The notes below the pieces were generated by a model. That model saw only the letters and a list, made by a program, of their open reading frames with translations. It had not been told where the DNA came from and searched no databases. Positions 38,896 through 49,608 of a stretch of 64,000 bases of DNA are shown here, one piece after another (the first letter of the stretch is position 1; the number at the start of each line of letters is the position of its first letter). The DNA lies in contig NZ_LT906436.1 of assembly GCF_900187225.1 (NCBI RefSeq), positions 2,046,001 through 2,110,000 of the forward strand. The letters run 5' to 3'. Both the position numbers and the translations under genes were made by a program. The stretch is from Listeria monocytogenes. GTDB lineage: Bacteria; Bacillota; Bacilli; Lactobacillales; Listeriaceae.

Positions 38896-39781
38896 CACTT
38901 TCTCCTTCCAACCCTTTAATTAGATGATATAACGCATGAAGCGTAGGAAGTGACTCCCCTTTTTCTAAAATTGGCAGCACGATTCCATCAATTTCTGTCA
39001 TTCGATTATTCATTCGGTCAAGAGCCATCGAAGAAAAATTAGTAGCTGTCACTTGGCAGATTACTTCCACTTTTTCTAAAGCATTTTCTACTGGCAAAAC
39101 CGTTTGTATTTCTTTTACAATCGTCTTTAATAATTCATGCCATTCTTTATTTTCAAGAAGCTTTCCATTTTGGACTTGAAGAACAGCTGTGAGTGGATTA
39201 ATTACTGCATTAATAAATAATTTTTCATTTATAATGTCTAAGTAACTAGCATGCTTTTCAACTGGAAAATCTGGATTTGAATCTAATATTTTTATTACAG
39301 CCTCATTTAACTCGCCTTGGTAAATACTATACTTTGTTCGGCCATGACCACGCCAAATGACTGTTGTATCATCTTCCCGCCCCGCCCCGTGTTCGCTAAT
39401 ACCTAGCAAAATAGTTCGTTTATTACCGAGTAGCGGCATGCTATCTAAATGCGCCGCTCCGTTTTGGATGAATAATAACGGCACTTGTTCAGGTATCGAC
39501 CGTAACAGTGGCAAAATGGTTTTTAGTGAGTATTGTTTAACTGCGATAATTAATAATTCTTGTTCTGATAACTTTTCAGCATCTGTTATTACTGTGGCTT
39601 GTATATGTATATTTTTTAATTCGGAATTATCTTTTAAAGAAAGTCCTTTTTGATTTAATAAATCGCTTTGTTCTTTTCTCCGCGTAAAAAGAGTGAGCTC
39701 AGATGTATCAGCAAAATTTGCTGCGTATAAAAGCCCCATCGCTCCTGCTCCAATAATTCCTACTTTTAGTTGGTTCGCCAT
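38888..39781 (-). CDS. panE: 2-dehydropantoate (ketopantoate) reductase family protein
   Basis: 297 residues. NADPH-binding GAGAMG at 11-16, hallmark EKLFINAVINPLTA with the catalytic-type lysine near 180, and a helical C-terminal domain (TNFSSMALD...TEIDGIVLPIL). It would reduce ketopantoate to pantoate for coenzyme A synthesis. B. subtilis carries its panE (ylbQ) in the same neighbourhood. Paralogues of this family are common, so the substrate is likely but not certain. Confidence 0.82.
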   Translation of the reverse strand: MANQLKVGIIGAGAMGLLYAANFADTSELTLFTRRKEQSDLLNQKGLSLKDNSELKNIHIQATVITDAEKLSEQELLIIAVKQYSLKTILPLLRSIPEQVPLLFIQNGAAHLDSMPLLGNKRTILLGISEHGAGREDDTTVIWRGHGRTKYSIYQGELNEAVIKILDSNPDFPVEKHASYLDIINEKLFINAVINPLTAVLQVQNGKLLENKEWHELLKTIVKEIQTVLPVENALEKVEVICQVTATNFSSMALDRMNNRMTEIDGIVLPILEKGESLPTLHALYHLIKGLEGESDV

Positions 39782-39853
39782 TTAGTTCAGCTCCATATTG
39801 GTTAATGCTTTTATTTTATCAGAAGTAGCATTCTTTTGCACTTCTGTACGCAA

Positions 39854-39891
39854 ACAAAAACCTCGAAAGACCCATGGCGTCTTTCGAGGTT
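39854..39891 (-). terminator. Terminator after rpmF
   Basis: 13-bp perfect stem AACCTCGAAAGAC / GTCTTTCGAGGTT (39859-39871 with 39879-39891), five Us on the minus strand. A smaller AGGTGA/TCACCT hairpin follows at 39903-39918. Confidence 0.85.
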
Positions 39892-39930
39892 CGTCTTCAA
39901 CAGGTGAAACGTCACCTATTTTTAGCAATA

Positions 39931-40104
39931 TTAGCTGTTTGCTACATCTTTGCCATCATATTGTCCACATTCTGGGCATACGTGATGGGAAAGTCTGTAT
40001 TCGCCGCAATTCGAGCATTCGTTCATGCCCGGAAGTTGAAGTTTAACGTGTGTACGACGCTTACGCTTTTTGGCTTTTGAAGTTCTTCTAAAAGGTACTG
40101 CCAT
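39931..40104 (-). CDS. rpmF: 50S ribosomal protein L32
   Basis: A 57-residue gene read directly from the minus strand: [19 protein letters not shown] at the N-terminus, then a zinc ribbon with CSNC (30-33) and CPEC (43-46), the zinc-binding (C+) form of L32. GGAGGTG precedes the ATG. It follows yceD by 90 nt, the standard yceD-rpmF pair. Confidence 0.97.
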   Translation of the reverse strand: MAVPFRRTSKAKKRKRRTHVKLQLPGMNECSNCGEYRLSHHVCPECGQYDGKDVANS

Positions 40105-40194
40105 TTCCTTACACCTCCTTGACGATAACTAAGTACTTGTATCGTTAATCTAAGAAAAATAAATTCCTTAATATATTCCAGCTTCACGGGGAGT

Positions 40195-40731
40195 TTAGTC
40201 TTCTTTTTTCTCATCGAAAAAATTGGCTAATCCCGCAAGACGAGGATCCACTTTTGGTTCTTTTGCTATTTGTTCTAGTAGATTGCCTTCTTCTGTTTTC
40301 ATTTCCCATTCTTTGCCTCGTGGAAGGTTACTCATTTCGAGTGCGTCTTCACTGAAAACTTGCATCGGAATTTCAACAAGTAAAAGTTCTTCTACTACAG
40401 GGGTTAAATCGACCATATCCTGTTCCATCACATGCCAAGATTCATCTAGAACTTGTTCTTTGGATTTCACAAAGGTTTCCGTCGCATGCACTTCATAAGG
40501 ATAAATAACATCCTCAAGCGTACGAGCACATGGAAGTGTCCACTCGCCTCTCATAGTCAGGTTAGCGGTAACTTCTTCTGGGTGTACAATAAGTTCCCCA
40601 GTTACTTGTACGGGGCTTGCATCACGAACGTCTATATTGTTCTCTTGAAAGAACTTTTTTAGGTCAGCTTTTTCATTAATCGTGAAGTTGCTGTCACGAT
40701 ATTTTTTCAATTGACTGATAGACCATTTCAT
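40195..40731 (-). CDS. yceD: YceD/DUF177 family protein, 23S rRNA accumulation protein
   Basis: 178 residues. DUF177 core with LTMRGEWTLPCARTLEDVIYPYEV and a basic/acidic C-terminus (DPRLAGLANFFDEKKED). Relatives (E. coli YceD, plant DUF177) influence 23S rRNA levels and ribosome assembly. It is cotranscribed with rpmF from a near-perfect promoter at 40761-40789. B. subtilis equivalent: ylbN. Confidence 0.9.
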   Translation of the reverse strand: MKWSISQLKKYRDSNFTINEKADLKKFFQENNIDVRDASPVQVTGELIVHPEEVTANLTMRGEWTLPCARTLEDVIYPYEVHATETFVKSKEQVLDESWHVMEQDMVDLTPVVEELLLVEIPMQVFSEDALEMSNLPRGKEWEMKTEEGNLLEQIAKEPKVDPRLAGLANFFDEKKED

Positions 40732-40760
40732 CCTACATCACTCCAAGCGCAACACAAAAT

Positions 40761-40789
40761 ATTATAGCTTTTTTAAAGGCTTTTGTCAA
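40761..40789 (-). promoter_or_regulatory. Consensus sigma-A promoter of yceD-rpmF
   Basis: Minus strand: TTGACA (40784-40789), exactly 17 bp, TATAAT (40761-40766). All twelve positions match consensus, one of the strongest vegetative promoters in the window. Confidence 0.9.
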
Positions 40790-40860
40790 TGGTTTTTCGG
40801 GGACCAAAACTACCGGTTGAATTTTATGCTAAAATAGATTATCTAAAGGAGGGAACCGAA

Positions 40861-42033
40861 ATGAAAGCAACTGGAATTGTGGTGGAATATAACCCTTTTC
40901 ATAATGGGCACAAACTACATTTAAATAAAGCGCGCGAGTTAACTCAAGCAGATGTGGTGATTGCGGTAATGAGTGGCTCGTTTGTACAGCGCGGCGAACC
41001 AGCAATTATTCCAAAATGGGAACGTGCGAAGATGGCGCTCTCGGCTGGTGTTGACATGGTTGTTGAACTCCCTGTCTCGTTCGCGACACAGCATGCGACG
41101 ATTTTTGCAGAAGAAGCAGTTCGTATTTTAGATGCCATTCATATAGATACGCTGTTTTTTGGCAGTGAACATGGAGTTGCGGAAGATTTTACACTCGCGG
41201 CGAAAAAAGTAGTCGAAAACGAAGCCCATTTCAATGAGACAATTCAGCTTGCGTTAGTTGATAAGAAAACTTCTTATGCGAGAGCTTATACGGAAACTTT
41301 TAAAAAGTTATTCGGCGCAGACTTGTTAGATGTTTCTAAACCAAATAACATTCTCGGTTTCCACTACGCGCTTGCCGTCCAGAAACAAAACCCGTCCATT
41401 TCCCTTCAAACCATTCCTCGTGAACATGCAGAATACCATGACGAGGAAGCGAGCCATGACCAAATCGCAAGTGCGACCGCGATTCGAAAATTAATACTTG
41501 CTGGGGAGTTAGAAGAAGCTAGCCACTATCTCCCTGCTTCTTCTATAGATATTTTACGCAATTATGAGGGGCCATTTTTATCGTGGAAAGATTATTGGTC
41601 ATTCCTGCAATATCGGTTAATTCAAGCCGGCTCAGAAGAACTGGAAGGAATTCGCGGCGTTAGTGAAGGAATTCAAAACCGGATGCAGCAAGCAGCGACT
41701 AAAGCGCAAAACTTCTCTGATTTTATAGAATTAACCAAAACAAAGCGATACAGTAATGCACGATTACAACGAACGGCTTTACAAATTTTATTAAATGCAA
41801 GGAGTCAAACTAGCTCCCCTTACATCCGAATACTCGGCATGAATAAAACGGGGCAACAATATTTATCGCTTCATAAGAAAAATATTTCTCTTCCTATTGT
41901 TACGACTGTTTCCAAAGCACCAGCTGGGCTTTTAGAGGAGGAATTACGTGCGACAAACATTTATACGCTGGCAAAAGGACTGGAAAATTATCAAGCTGGC
42001 GACTTTCATATTCCACCAATTTTAACCTTGTAA
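40861..42033 (+). CDS. tmcAL: tRNA(Met) cytidine acetate ligase TmcAL (YlbM)
   Basis: 390 residues. Nucleotidyltransferase-like N-terminus [17 protein letters not shown] with the HxGH-type motif, [11 protein letters not shown], and the central [11 protein letters not shown] region. TmcAL activates acetate with ATP to make ac4C34 in elongator tRNA-Met. AAAGGAGGG precedes the ATG at 40861, rejecting an upstream in-frame start; an extended -10 (TGCTAAAAT, 40827-40835) lies just upstream. It is divergent from yceD. Confidence 0.92.
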   Translation: MKATGIVVEYNPFHNGHKLHLNKARELTQADVVIAVMSGSFVQRGEPAIIPKWERAKMALSAGVDMVVELPVSFATQHATIFAEEAVRILDAIHIDTLFFGSEHGVAEDFTLAAKKVVENEAHFNETIQLALVDKKTSYARAYTETFKKLFGADLLDVSKPNNILGFHYALAVQKQNPSISLQTIPREHAEYHDEEASHDQIASATAIRKLILAGELEEASHYLPASSIDILRNYEGPFLSWKDYWSFLQYRLIQAGSEELEGIRGVSEGIQNRMQQAATKAQNFSDFIELTKTKRYSNARLQRTALQILLNARSQTSSPYIRILGMNKTGQQYLSLHKKNISLPIVTTVSKAPAGLLEEELRATNIYTLAKGLENYQAGDFHIPPILTL

Positions 42034-42049
42034 TCTTTACAAGGTTTTT
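42024..42049 (+). terminator. Terminator overlapping the end of tmcAL
   Basis: AACCTTGTAA / TTACAAGGTT perfect 10-bp stem with a 3-nt loop and a short U-run. The tmcAL stop codon is part of the stem. Confidence 0.75.
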
Positions 42050-42051
42050 GG

Positions 42052-42081
42052 TTGACTTTTATGGAGCTATTTTGCTAAGAT
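42052..42081 (+). promoter_or_regulatory. Promoter of the UvrA-like gene
   Basis: TTGACT (42052-42057), an 18-bp spacer ending TGC, TAAGAT (42076-42081): good -35 and an extended -10. Confidence 0.65.
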
Positions 42082-42114
42082 GTTTGTCCGACTCAAAAAA
42101 CAGGAGGTATGTGT

Positions 42115-44355
42115 ATGGTACAAGAATATATTCGATTAAGAGGAGCGCGTGAAAACAATCTCCAAAATATTTCGCTAGATATCCCCAAACGAAAAATCAC
42201 TATTTTTACTGGTGTATCTGGTTCCGGGAAATCTTCTATTGTATTTGAAACTATTGCCACGGAATCGCAAAGACAGTTAAACGAAACATACAGCGCCTAT
42301 CTTCGTAATTTCCTTCCGAAGTATACGCAGCCGGACGCAGATTCAATTGAAAACCTCTCCACCTCTGTTATTATTGATCAAAAACGACTTGGCGGTAATT
42401 CCCGCTCCACCCTTGGTACCATTACGGATATTAATTCGATTTTGCGATTACTTTTCTCGCGTGTCGGCAAGCCTAGTATCGGGACAGCAAATTTATTTTC
42501 TTTTAACGACCCTGCTGGTATGTGTCCTGATTGTCACGGTGTTGGTCAAAAAGTTTCGGTTGATTTAGTCAAATTACTTGATCCAAATAAATCGCTCAAA
42601 GAAGGCGCCATCTTATTTCCGACGTTTTCGGTAGATTCATGGTACTGGAATTCCTATGCTTATTCCGGCTTTTTTGATGTGAATAAAAAAATAAAAGATT
42701 ATACTGACGAAGAATACGATATGTTGTTACATGGGAAAGATATTAAAGTTTTCCTAGAAACACCCATGGGAAGCATGAACGCTACATATGAAGGGTTGAT
42801 TCCAAAATTCAATCGTTTGTATATTCAAAAAGAAGGCGAAATGTCTGCCTCTACTAAAAAACGCGTGGATAAATTCACCCATATTGCGCCTTGTACAACA
42901 TGTGAAGGCACGAGACTTTCCGCACAAGCATTATCTTGTAAAATAAATGGCGCAAATATCGCCGACTTCACAGCGATGCAATTAGATGAATTAAAAGATA
43001 TGATTGCGCGTATTGATGACCCTATCGCTGCTCCAATGGTCAAAAGTGTCACAGAGCGATTGCAACATTTGATTGATATTGGTCTTGGTTATATGACACT
43101 TGACCGCCAAACTGCTTCTCTTTCTGGTGGTGAATCGCAACGTGTCAAGATGATTCGTCATTTGAATAGTAGCTTGACTGATCTGCTTTACATTTTCGAT
43201 GAACCGAGTATTGGTCTTCATCCACGGGATGTTCATCGCCTAAATGAATTACTTGTAAAATTGCGAGACAAAGGCAATACGATTCTCGTTGTGGAACATG
43301 ACCCAGATGTGATCAAAATTGCCGACCATGTTGTCGATGTCGGTCCGCACGCAGGGAAACATGGCGGTGAGATTCAGTTCGTCGGAAGTTACACAGATTT
43401 GCTGAAATCGGACACATTGACTGGTCAGTTCCTCAATCGCCATTTACCGATCAATAGCAAACCACGACAACCAAAAGGCTTTTTAACAACAGAAAAAAGT
43501 AGTCGTTTCAATTTAAAAAACATTCAAGCCAACATTCCAAAAGAAGTCCTTACCGTGATAACTGGCGTGGCTGGTTCAGGTAAGAGCACCTTGATTCATT
43601 CTGTTTTTCTAAAAGAATATCCAGACGCAATAGTGATTGACCAATCAGCCGCACATGCCAATATCCGCTCCAATCCCGCCACCTATACCGGCATAATGGA
43701 CCCAATTCGAAAAGCATTTGGAAAAGAAAATGATGTTAGTCCATCGCTCTTTAGTTACAATTCCAAAGGCGCTTGCGAAAACTGTAAAGGACTTGGTTTC
43801 ACGACAATGGATTTGGCTTTTATGGATTCGATTCGTACACCTTGCGAAGTCTGCCATGGCAAGCGATTCCAGGATTCTGTTTTGCAATATAAACTGAATG
43901 GTAAATCCATTAGTGATGTGTTAGAGCTAACTGTCTCAGAAGCACTCGATTTCTTTACGGACAAAAAAATCTTGAAGAAAATTGAGGCAATGGAAGAAGT
44001 AGGAATTGGTTATGTCACGCTTGGCCAAGCACTTAGCACCTTATCAGGCGGGGAATGCCAACGTTTAAAACTCGCCAATGAGCTTCATAAAAAAGGATCG
44101 ATTTATATCATGGATGAACCTACAACTGGTCTTCATATGTCAGACATCGAACATATTTTGACGATCATTCACTCACTTGTAAATAAAGGAAATACGGTTA
44201 TTGTGATAGAACATAATGTCGATATTATTCGAAATGCTGACTGGATTATTGACCTTGGTCCTGAAGGCGGAAGTGCTGGTGGACAAATTATCTTCGAAGG
44301 CGCTCCTCTTGATTTACTTGAAAATAAACAATCATTAACTGCCAAATATCTTTAA
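42115..44355 (+). CDS. Short UvrA paralogue (UvrA2-type ABC ATPase)
   Basis: 746 residues versus about 940-950 for UvrA. It has two ABC modules: Walker A GVSGSGKSS and GVAGSGKST, signatures SLSGGESQRVK and LSGGECQRLK, and Walker B FDEPSIGLH and MDEPTTGLH. Zinc-finger cysteines are present (CPDCHG, CTTCEG, CENCKG, CEVCHG). The region used by UvrA to bind UvrB appears reduced, as in class II UvrA-like proteins linked to DNA-damaging drug tolerance. It is not the main repair UvrA. AGGAGG is 6-7 nt from the ATG at 42115; the earlier ATG touches the site. It stands alone between tmcAL and ylbL. Confidence 0.88.
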   Translation: MVQEYIRLRGARENNLQNISLDIPKRKITIFTGVSGSGKSSIVFETIATESQRQLNETYSAYLRNFLPKYTQPDADSIENLSTSVIIDQKRLGGNSRSTLGTITDINSILRLLFSRVGKPSIGTANLFSFNDPAGMCPDCHGVGQKVSVDLVKLLDPNKSLKEGAILFPTFSVDSWYWNSYAYSGFFDVNKKIKDYTDEEYDMLLHGKDIKVFLETPMGSMNATYEGLIPKFNRLYIQKEGEMSASTKKRVDKFTHIAPCTTCEGTRLSAQALSCKINGANIADFTAMQLDELKDMIARIDDPIAAPMVKSVTERLQHLIDIGLGYMTLDRQTASLSGGESQRVKMIRHLNSSLTDLLYIFDEPSIGLHPRDVHRLNELLVKLRDKGNTILVVEHDPDVIKIADHVVDVGPHAGKHGGEIQFVGSYTDLLKSDTLTGQFLNRHLPINSKPRQPKGFLTTEKSSRFNLKNIQANIPKEVLTVITGVAGSGKSTLIHSVFLKEYPDAIVIDQSAAHANIRSNPATYTGIMDPIRKAFGKENDVSPSLFSYNSKGACENCKGLGFTTMDLAFMDSIRTPCEVCHGKRFQDSVLQYKLNGKSISDVLELTVSEALDFFTDKKILKKIEAMEEVGIGYVTLGQALSTLSGGECQRLKLANELHKKGSIYIMDEPTTGLHMSDIEHILTIIHSLVNKGNTVIVIEHNVDIIRNADWIIDLGPEGGSAGGQIIFEGAPLDLLENKQSLTAKYL

Positions 44356-44357
44356 TG

Positions 44358-44398
44358 AAAAAAGCCGTTTTGTCTGCTATAGACAAAACGGCTTTTTT
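44358..44398. terminator. Bidirectional terminator between uvrA-like gene and ylbL
   Basis: 18-bp perfect stem (AAAAAAGCCGTTTTGTCT and complement), 5-nt loop, U-runs both ways. Confidence 0.92.
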
Positions 44399-45437
44399 AT
44401 TGTAGTTTTTTTAAATAATCCACAGCATCTTGGAAAGTTTTAACTGGAACGATTTTCATGTTGGTGTCAATGTCTTTCGCTGTTTTGAATGCTGTATCGT
44501 AATTACTTTCGATACTTGGATCGCTTTTTTTCATTTCTTCAGTGATTGGATCATTTGGAGCAAAGAAAATCTTCGCGCCACTTTTATCTGCTGCAACAAC
44601 CTTTTGATCAATTCCGCCGATTCTACCCACGGTTCCATCCGGATCAATCGTACCAGTTCCGGCGATTTTTTTGCCATCTGTAAGATCATTTTTTTGGAAA
44701 CGACTGTAAATTTCTAAACTAAACATTAAACCAGCAGAAGGTCCGCCGATTTTTTCAGAGTCGATTTTCACGGTTGGATCTGCGGTGATTTTTTCATCAT
44801 CCACAAGCGTGATACCGATTCCTGGAGTACCTTTTTTATCAATAGCTGTTAGTTTGATGTTGGCTTGTTCATTTTTGTCTCCGTGTTTGTAGTTAATTTT
44901 GACAGTATCTCCCACTTTTTTGCTATGGATATAATTAATAAATTCTTGGCTTGATTTAAACGCATTCCCATCAATTTCTGTGATTAGGTCGCCAGCGTGA
45001 AGGATATCCGCTGCTGGAACGTCGTCTTTTACGCTTAATACGTATACGCCATCATAAGTAACTTTGACTTCTTGTCCAGCTGCTTTATAAGCCACTTGAA
45101 TGGCATTATTTTTGGATTCATTCATCATTTGCATTTGGCGAACATTGTATTCTTCGTCGCTTTCATTCTCGTATTTGATCTCGCTATCTTTTTCTAGCTC
45201 ATGGTATGGCAAAAATTTAGCGGTCATATATGTATAAATATTTGCTTTTCCCATTGCAATCGTCACTAGACTGAGCGAACCGTCTTTTTTATTTGGATGG
45301 TTATCAACCGTAACGAGTGGTGCAAGTTCTTCGGTCCCACCAGGTTTTGAAATATAATACGGAACTGGAATAAAAAAGCCCGCTATAATAATAATTAACA
45401 GCACTATCGCCGTTATTTTTTTCCACTCTTTACGCAT
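44397..45437 (-). CDS. ylbL: YlbL/SepM-like membrane-anchored PDZ-Lon-type protease
   Basis: 346 residues: a transmembrane anchor (about 9-27), a PDZ domain (about 115-200; VYVLSVKDDVPAADILHAGDLITEIDG), and a Lon-type protease domain with the catalytic serine in GGPSAGLMF and lysine in AADKSGAKIFFAPN. The active site faces outside. Relatives process competence peptide (SepM in streptococci) or the DNA damage checkpoint proteins of Bacillus (YlbL degrades YneA). It is downstream of coaD by 18 nt. Confidence 0.9.
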   Translation of the reverse strand: MRKEWKKITAIVLLIIIIAGFFIPVPYYISKPGGTEELAPLVTVDNHPNKKDGSLSLVTIAMGKANIYTYMTAKFLPYHELEKDSEIKYENESDEEYNVRQMQMMNESKNNAIQVAYKAAGQEVKVTYDGVYVLSVKDDVPAADILHAGDLITEIDGNAFKSSQEFINYIHSKKVGDTVKINYKHGDKNEQANIKLTAIDKKGTPGIGITLVDDEKITADPTVKIDSEKIGGPSAGLMFSLEIYSRFQKNDLTDGKKIAGTGTIDPDGTVGRIGGIDQKVVAADKSGAKIFFAPNDPITEEMKKSDPSIESNYDTAFKTAKDIDTNMKIVPVKTFQDAVDYLKKLQ

Positions 45438-45455
45438 TTTTTGTCCATCTCCTAC

Positions 45456-46498
<1,043 letters not shown>

Positions 46499-46552
46499 GT
46501 TTTTGCACAACCTTTACTTCAATGTCTTTTTTACTTTATCACAAATAGAAGC

Positions 46553-46590
46553 AAAAAAACAGCAAGACTAGTTGAAATAGTCTTGCCGTT
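46553..46590 (-). terminator. Terminator after ylbG
   Basis: 13-bp stem with one mismatch (46558-46570 with 46578-46590), seven Us on the minus strand. Confidence 0.85.
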
Positions 46591-46594
46591 TTGG

Positions 46595-46876
46595 TTAGAT
46601 ACTGATTTGCACATCTTCGTTTTTGTGTTCGTACATCATTTCTTTTTTGGATTCGTATTCTGTTTTTAAGAACGGACGGAAAGACATTTCCACGCGTTTC
46701 ACATAATGAAAACGAGAAACTTTGTTAGAGATATCTTCTACTTCGGCCATATCACAATATAACACCGCATATTTTAACTTACGCGATACATAATGCACGT
46801 TTCCAAATCGCTTCAAAGATCTAACTTGTTTGAGATGATTCATCCAAACGACGATAGCTTGTCTATCATTTTCCAT
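46595..46876 (-). CDS. ylbG: YlbG family protein (DUF2129)
   Basis: 93 residues, small mixed alpha/beta cytoplasmic protein ([37 protein letters not shown]). It is consistently next to ylbF in Bacillales; its biochemical role is unknown. It lies downstream of ylbF on the same strand. Confidence 0.9.
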
Positions 46877-46906
46877 TGTTTAAGCCCCTTCTTTTTAGGA
46901 TAAGCT

Positions 46907-47356
46907 TTACGCTGAACAACCGCAACCTCCCCCGCTGCCACATCCACCTGTGGAACAAGCAGATTTTGTTTCAAAAAACGGATTACCAGTTGGTACTTTG
47001 ATATTCTCTGAAACTGCACTTGCGAGAAGCAGACTGATTTCATCCAAGAGAGATTGTAAATCCATCTCTGCACGGCGAAAAGCTGCCACATTTTGGTCCA
47101 TGTCAACTTCGCGTTTATAGGCACGAGTCTTTCTGGTTACTTCTTTATAGTCAGGATGATACCGGCCGAACCGCTGTACTTCCTCGTATTGTTCTTTTAT
47201 TCGTATGAATTGACGAATATTTTTTTGTGAAGTAGCGTCATTTAGCAACGCTTCTTTAGCAAGTTTGTAATTTTGCGCTTCCTCGGAGTTTAGAATCATG
47301 CTAGCAAGCTCATCTGATAAATCGAGTAGCGCCATATTTTCCATTGTAGCGAGCAA
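46907..47356 (-). CDS. ylbF: YlbF, Fe-S RNA-maturation complex subunit
   Basis: 149 residues, mostly helical, with a cysteine-rich C-terminus CSTGGCGSGGGCGC. In B. subtilis YlbF, YmcA and YaaT form a complex with [4Fe-4S] clusters that works with RNase Y in mRNA processing and affects competence and sporulation. The start is TTG at 47354-47356: GGAGG sits about 8 nt before it and the resulting MLATMEN start aligns with the Bacillus protein. The longer ORF begins inside the Shine-Dalgarno. Confidence 0.92.
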   Translation of the reverse strand: MLATMENMALLDLSDELASMILNSEEAQNYKLAKEALLNDATSQKNIRQFIRIKEQYEEVQRFGRYHPDYKEVTRKTRAYKREVDMDQNVAAFRRAEMDLQSLLDEISLLLASAVSENIKVPTGNPFFETKSACSTGGCGSGGGCGCSA

Positions 47357-47403
47357 TCTAGCCACCTCCATATAACTTACTTTTTTATTATACCATAGAA
47401 CTA

Positions 47404-48459
47404 TTATTTAATAATAAAATTTTGCGTATAGTATTTTCGATATGTTCCTGCACCCATATACGTATATGAACCATCTAGTAGATTTTCTCTATGCCCTTTA
47501 GAGTTGAGCCAACCTTCCACTGCCGCTGCGCTATCGACATAGTTATAGGCGATATTTTCACCAGCTTTAGTATATTTGACGTCCCCTTTACTAAGTCGTT
47601 TGCTTAGATCTCCTTGCGTGGGTGAAGTGTGGTCAAAATAATCATTTTTCTTCATATCAACACTGTGTCCATATGCAACTCGCGCAACAGATTCATCCCA
47701 AGCCACTTCTTCTATTCCGTATCGATCACGAATAACATTAGTGATTTCTAGTACTTGTTTACTAGAAGCATCATCAATCGCATTCCAATCTGCTGGCGAC
47801 AACTTTTCTTTATAAATTTCACCTTGGTAAGATAATTCATACGGACGCATTTTGACGAAGGATAATTTATTGAGGTAACGAACACTAATCAGTTTTGATT
47901 TAAATTTATCGAAATTTAGTTGCGCATAAACGCCACTTCCAATATTAACGATTGGACGGGCATTTAAGTCTTCTTCAGAAAGTTCGAATTTATAATAGCT
48001 GTCTTTGTAATTAAAGGATATTTCCGATTGTAAGTTGGCATCGGTAAATACTTTCTCAGTGGACATCCCAATTGTATATGGCATGACATTTAAGTCTTGT
48101 CCTAGCGCATAAATGGTTTGCACGATATTTTTTGCTACGCCGACTTGCATGTAGCTTGTTCCTGGTTGACTGTAAATGTAATTATCGTAACCGTACGCTG
48201 TTTTGTCTACACGCACCGGGTCACCAAACTCTTTCTTTAATTCGCTTACGTTTTTATTAATAAATCTTGCCAAGCTGGAACTATCTTGCACTTGTTTCGG
48301 ATTTTCATTCGTTGTTTTTTTATTATCAGGAAAATTAGATTTTGTCGCTGTATCTTCGGCTGTATTTTTCTCTACTGATTTACTAAAAAAAAGATCTGTG
48401 TTGTATCCAATGAACAGGCAAATGATTAATAGCACAGCTACTCGCATTATAAACTTCAC
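47404..48459 (-). CDS. CAP/SCP-domain protein (YlbC-like)
   Basis: 351 residues: a transmembrane or uncleaved signal segment (about 5-22), a CAP-associated N-terminal domain (about 65-205), and a C-terminal CAP/SCP domain (about 225-350; NVIRDRYGIEEVAWDESVARVAYGHSVDM, YFDHTSPTQGDL, AGENIAYNY, GHRENLL). It is probably attached to the outer membrane face. Function unknown. The start is GTG (48457-48459) behind GGAGGG. It matches the ylbC position in B. subtilis. Confidence 0.88.
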   Translation of the reverse strand: MKFIMRVAVLLIICLFIGYNTDLFFSKSVEKNTAEDTATKSNFPDNKKTTNENPKQVQDSSSLARFINKNVSELKKEFGDPVRVDKTAYGYDNYIYSQPGTSYMQVGVAKNIVQTIYALGQDLNVMPYTIGMSTEKVFTDANLQSEISFNYKDSYYKFELSEEDLNARPIVNIGSGVYAQLNFDKFKSKLISVRYLNKLSFVKMRPYELSYQGEIYKEKLSPADWNAIDDASSKQVLEITNVIRDRYGIEEVAWDESVARVAYGHSVDMKKNDYFDHTSPTQGDLSKRLSKGDVKYTKAGENIAYNYVDSAAAVEGWLNSKGHRENLLDGSYTYMGAGTYRKYYTQNFIIK

Positions 48460-48548
48460 ATTTTGCCCTCCTCGGCATTATTTTGTTTTCTTGATGTAAC
48501 ATTCATTTTACCAATACTATTATCATTTGAAAAGCTTTAAAAATCATA

Positions 48549-48605
48549 AAAAAACAATTATAAGGAAACGCGTATTGCACGCTTCTTCATAATTGTTTTT
48601 TCTTT
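48549..48605 (-). terminator. Terminator after ctaB
   Basis: 13-bp stem AAAAAACAATTAT / ATAATTGTTTTTT (48549-48561 with 48589-48601) around a 27-nt loop. Confidence 0.75.
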
Positions 48606-49511
48606 TTATAGGAAAATCGAAATAACTACCATTGCTACGAATAAAATTGTCATGTAGTTTAATGAGTATACGAACATCCATTTAGCCCATTTGATACTAT
48701 CTTCCATCTTAAAGCCGTAAATACTAAGTGCTAACCACCCGATATTAAGTAATGTTGCTAAAATAACATATACAATACCTAAATCAAACATAAAGAATGG
48801 TAGGATAGTTAATAAAATCACCCAGAAAAACATGCTTTTCTTTGTGCGTTCAATGCCTTTTACTACTGGCAACATTGGAATTCCAGCAGCGGCGTATTCC
48901 TCTTTCCGTTTAATCGCGATGGCATAAAAATGAGGTGGTTGCCAACAAAACATCACGAGAAACAGCATAATTGGCACAATACTAAATGTTGGTTCGACTG
49001 CAAACCAACCAATTAATGGCGGTACAGCACCTGAAAAACTACCAATTACTGTGTTACTAACTAGTTTTCTTTTTGCATAAAGCGAATAAACGACTACATA
49101 CAAAAAGACCCCAATAACGCCAAGAACTCCTGCTTGCCAAGTTGTCATAAATAACATAATTGTACCGACAACACCTAGCACAAGCGCGACCATTAGCGCT
49201 CGCTTACCAGAAATTTTCCCGGTCATTGTTGGTCTGTTTTTTGTTCTTTCCATAATTCCGTCAATATCACGGTCGATGACATTGTTAAAAGCGCCCGAAG
49301 CAGCGACAATAAGTGCTGAACCGACGATAGTAAAAAATATCACGTCTACATTTTGAATAAAAGAAATTCCATTTAACTGAAAGGCTAACCACATTCCTGT
49401 AAAAGCAGTAATCGTATTGGAATTCACGATACCAATTTTCACAAGCTCGGTAAAATCACGGACAGTAAATCTACTCGCTGATAACTCCCCAGTCTTTTCT
49501 ATCTGATTCAC
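48606..49511 (-). CDS. ctaB: Protoheme IX farnesyltransferase (heme O synthase)
   Basis: 301-residue UbiA-type membrane prenyltransferase with about nine helices. The catalytic Asp-rich motif is NNVIDRDIDGIMERTKNRP. It farnesylates heme b to heme O, which CtaA converts to heme A. GGGGGAG is 5 nt from the GTG at 49509-49511; the longer ORF starts before that site. It is divergent from ctaA. Confidence 0.96.
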   Translation of the reverse strand: MNQIEKTGELSASRFTVRDFTELVKIGIVNSNTITAFTGMWLAFQLNGISFIQNVDVIFFTIVGSALIVAASGAFNNVIDRDIDGIMERTKNRPTMTGKISGKRALMVALVLGVVGTIMLFMTTWQAGVLGVIGVFLYVVVYSLYAKRKLVSNTVIGSFSGAVPPLIGWFAVEPTFSIVPIMLFLVMFCWQPPHFYAIAIKRKEEYAAAGIPMLPVVKGIERTKKSMFFWVILLTILPFFMFDLGIVYVILATLLNIGWLALSIYGFKMEDSIKWAKWMFVYSLNYMTILFVAMVVISIFL

Positions 49512-49578
49512 TTTTTCTCCCCCTAACACTTGCTGATATAAACCAGTGATTGCGAACTGATAGATATCCTATACCCTT

Positions 49579-49608
49579 ATTATGTGAAAAATACGCACCT
49601 TTTGTCAA
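49579..49608 (-). promoter_or_regulatory. Promoter of ctaB
   Basis: Minus strand: TTGACA (49603-49608), an 18-bp spacer, CATAAT (49579-49584). Confidence 0.7.

Noticed and set aside
42115-44355. Canonical excinuclease UvrA
   Set aside because: About 200 residues too short, reduced UvrB-interaction region, no uvrB neighbour.
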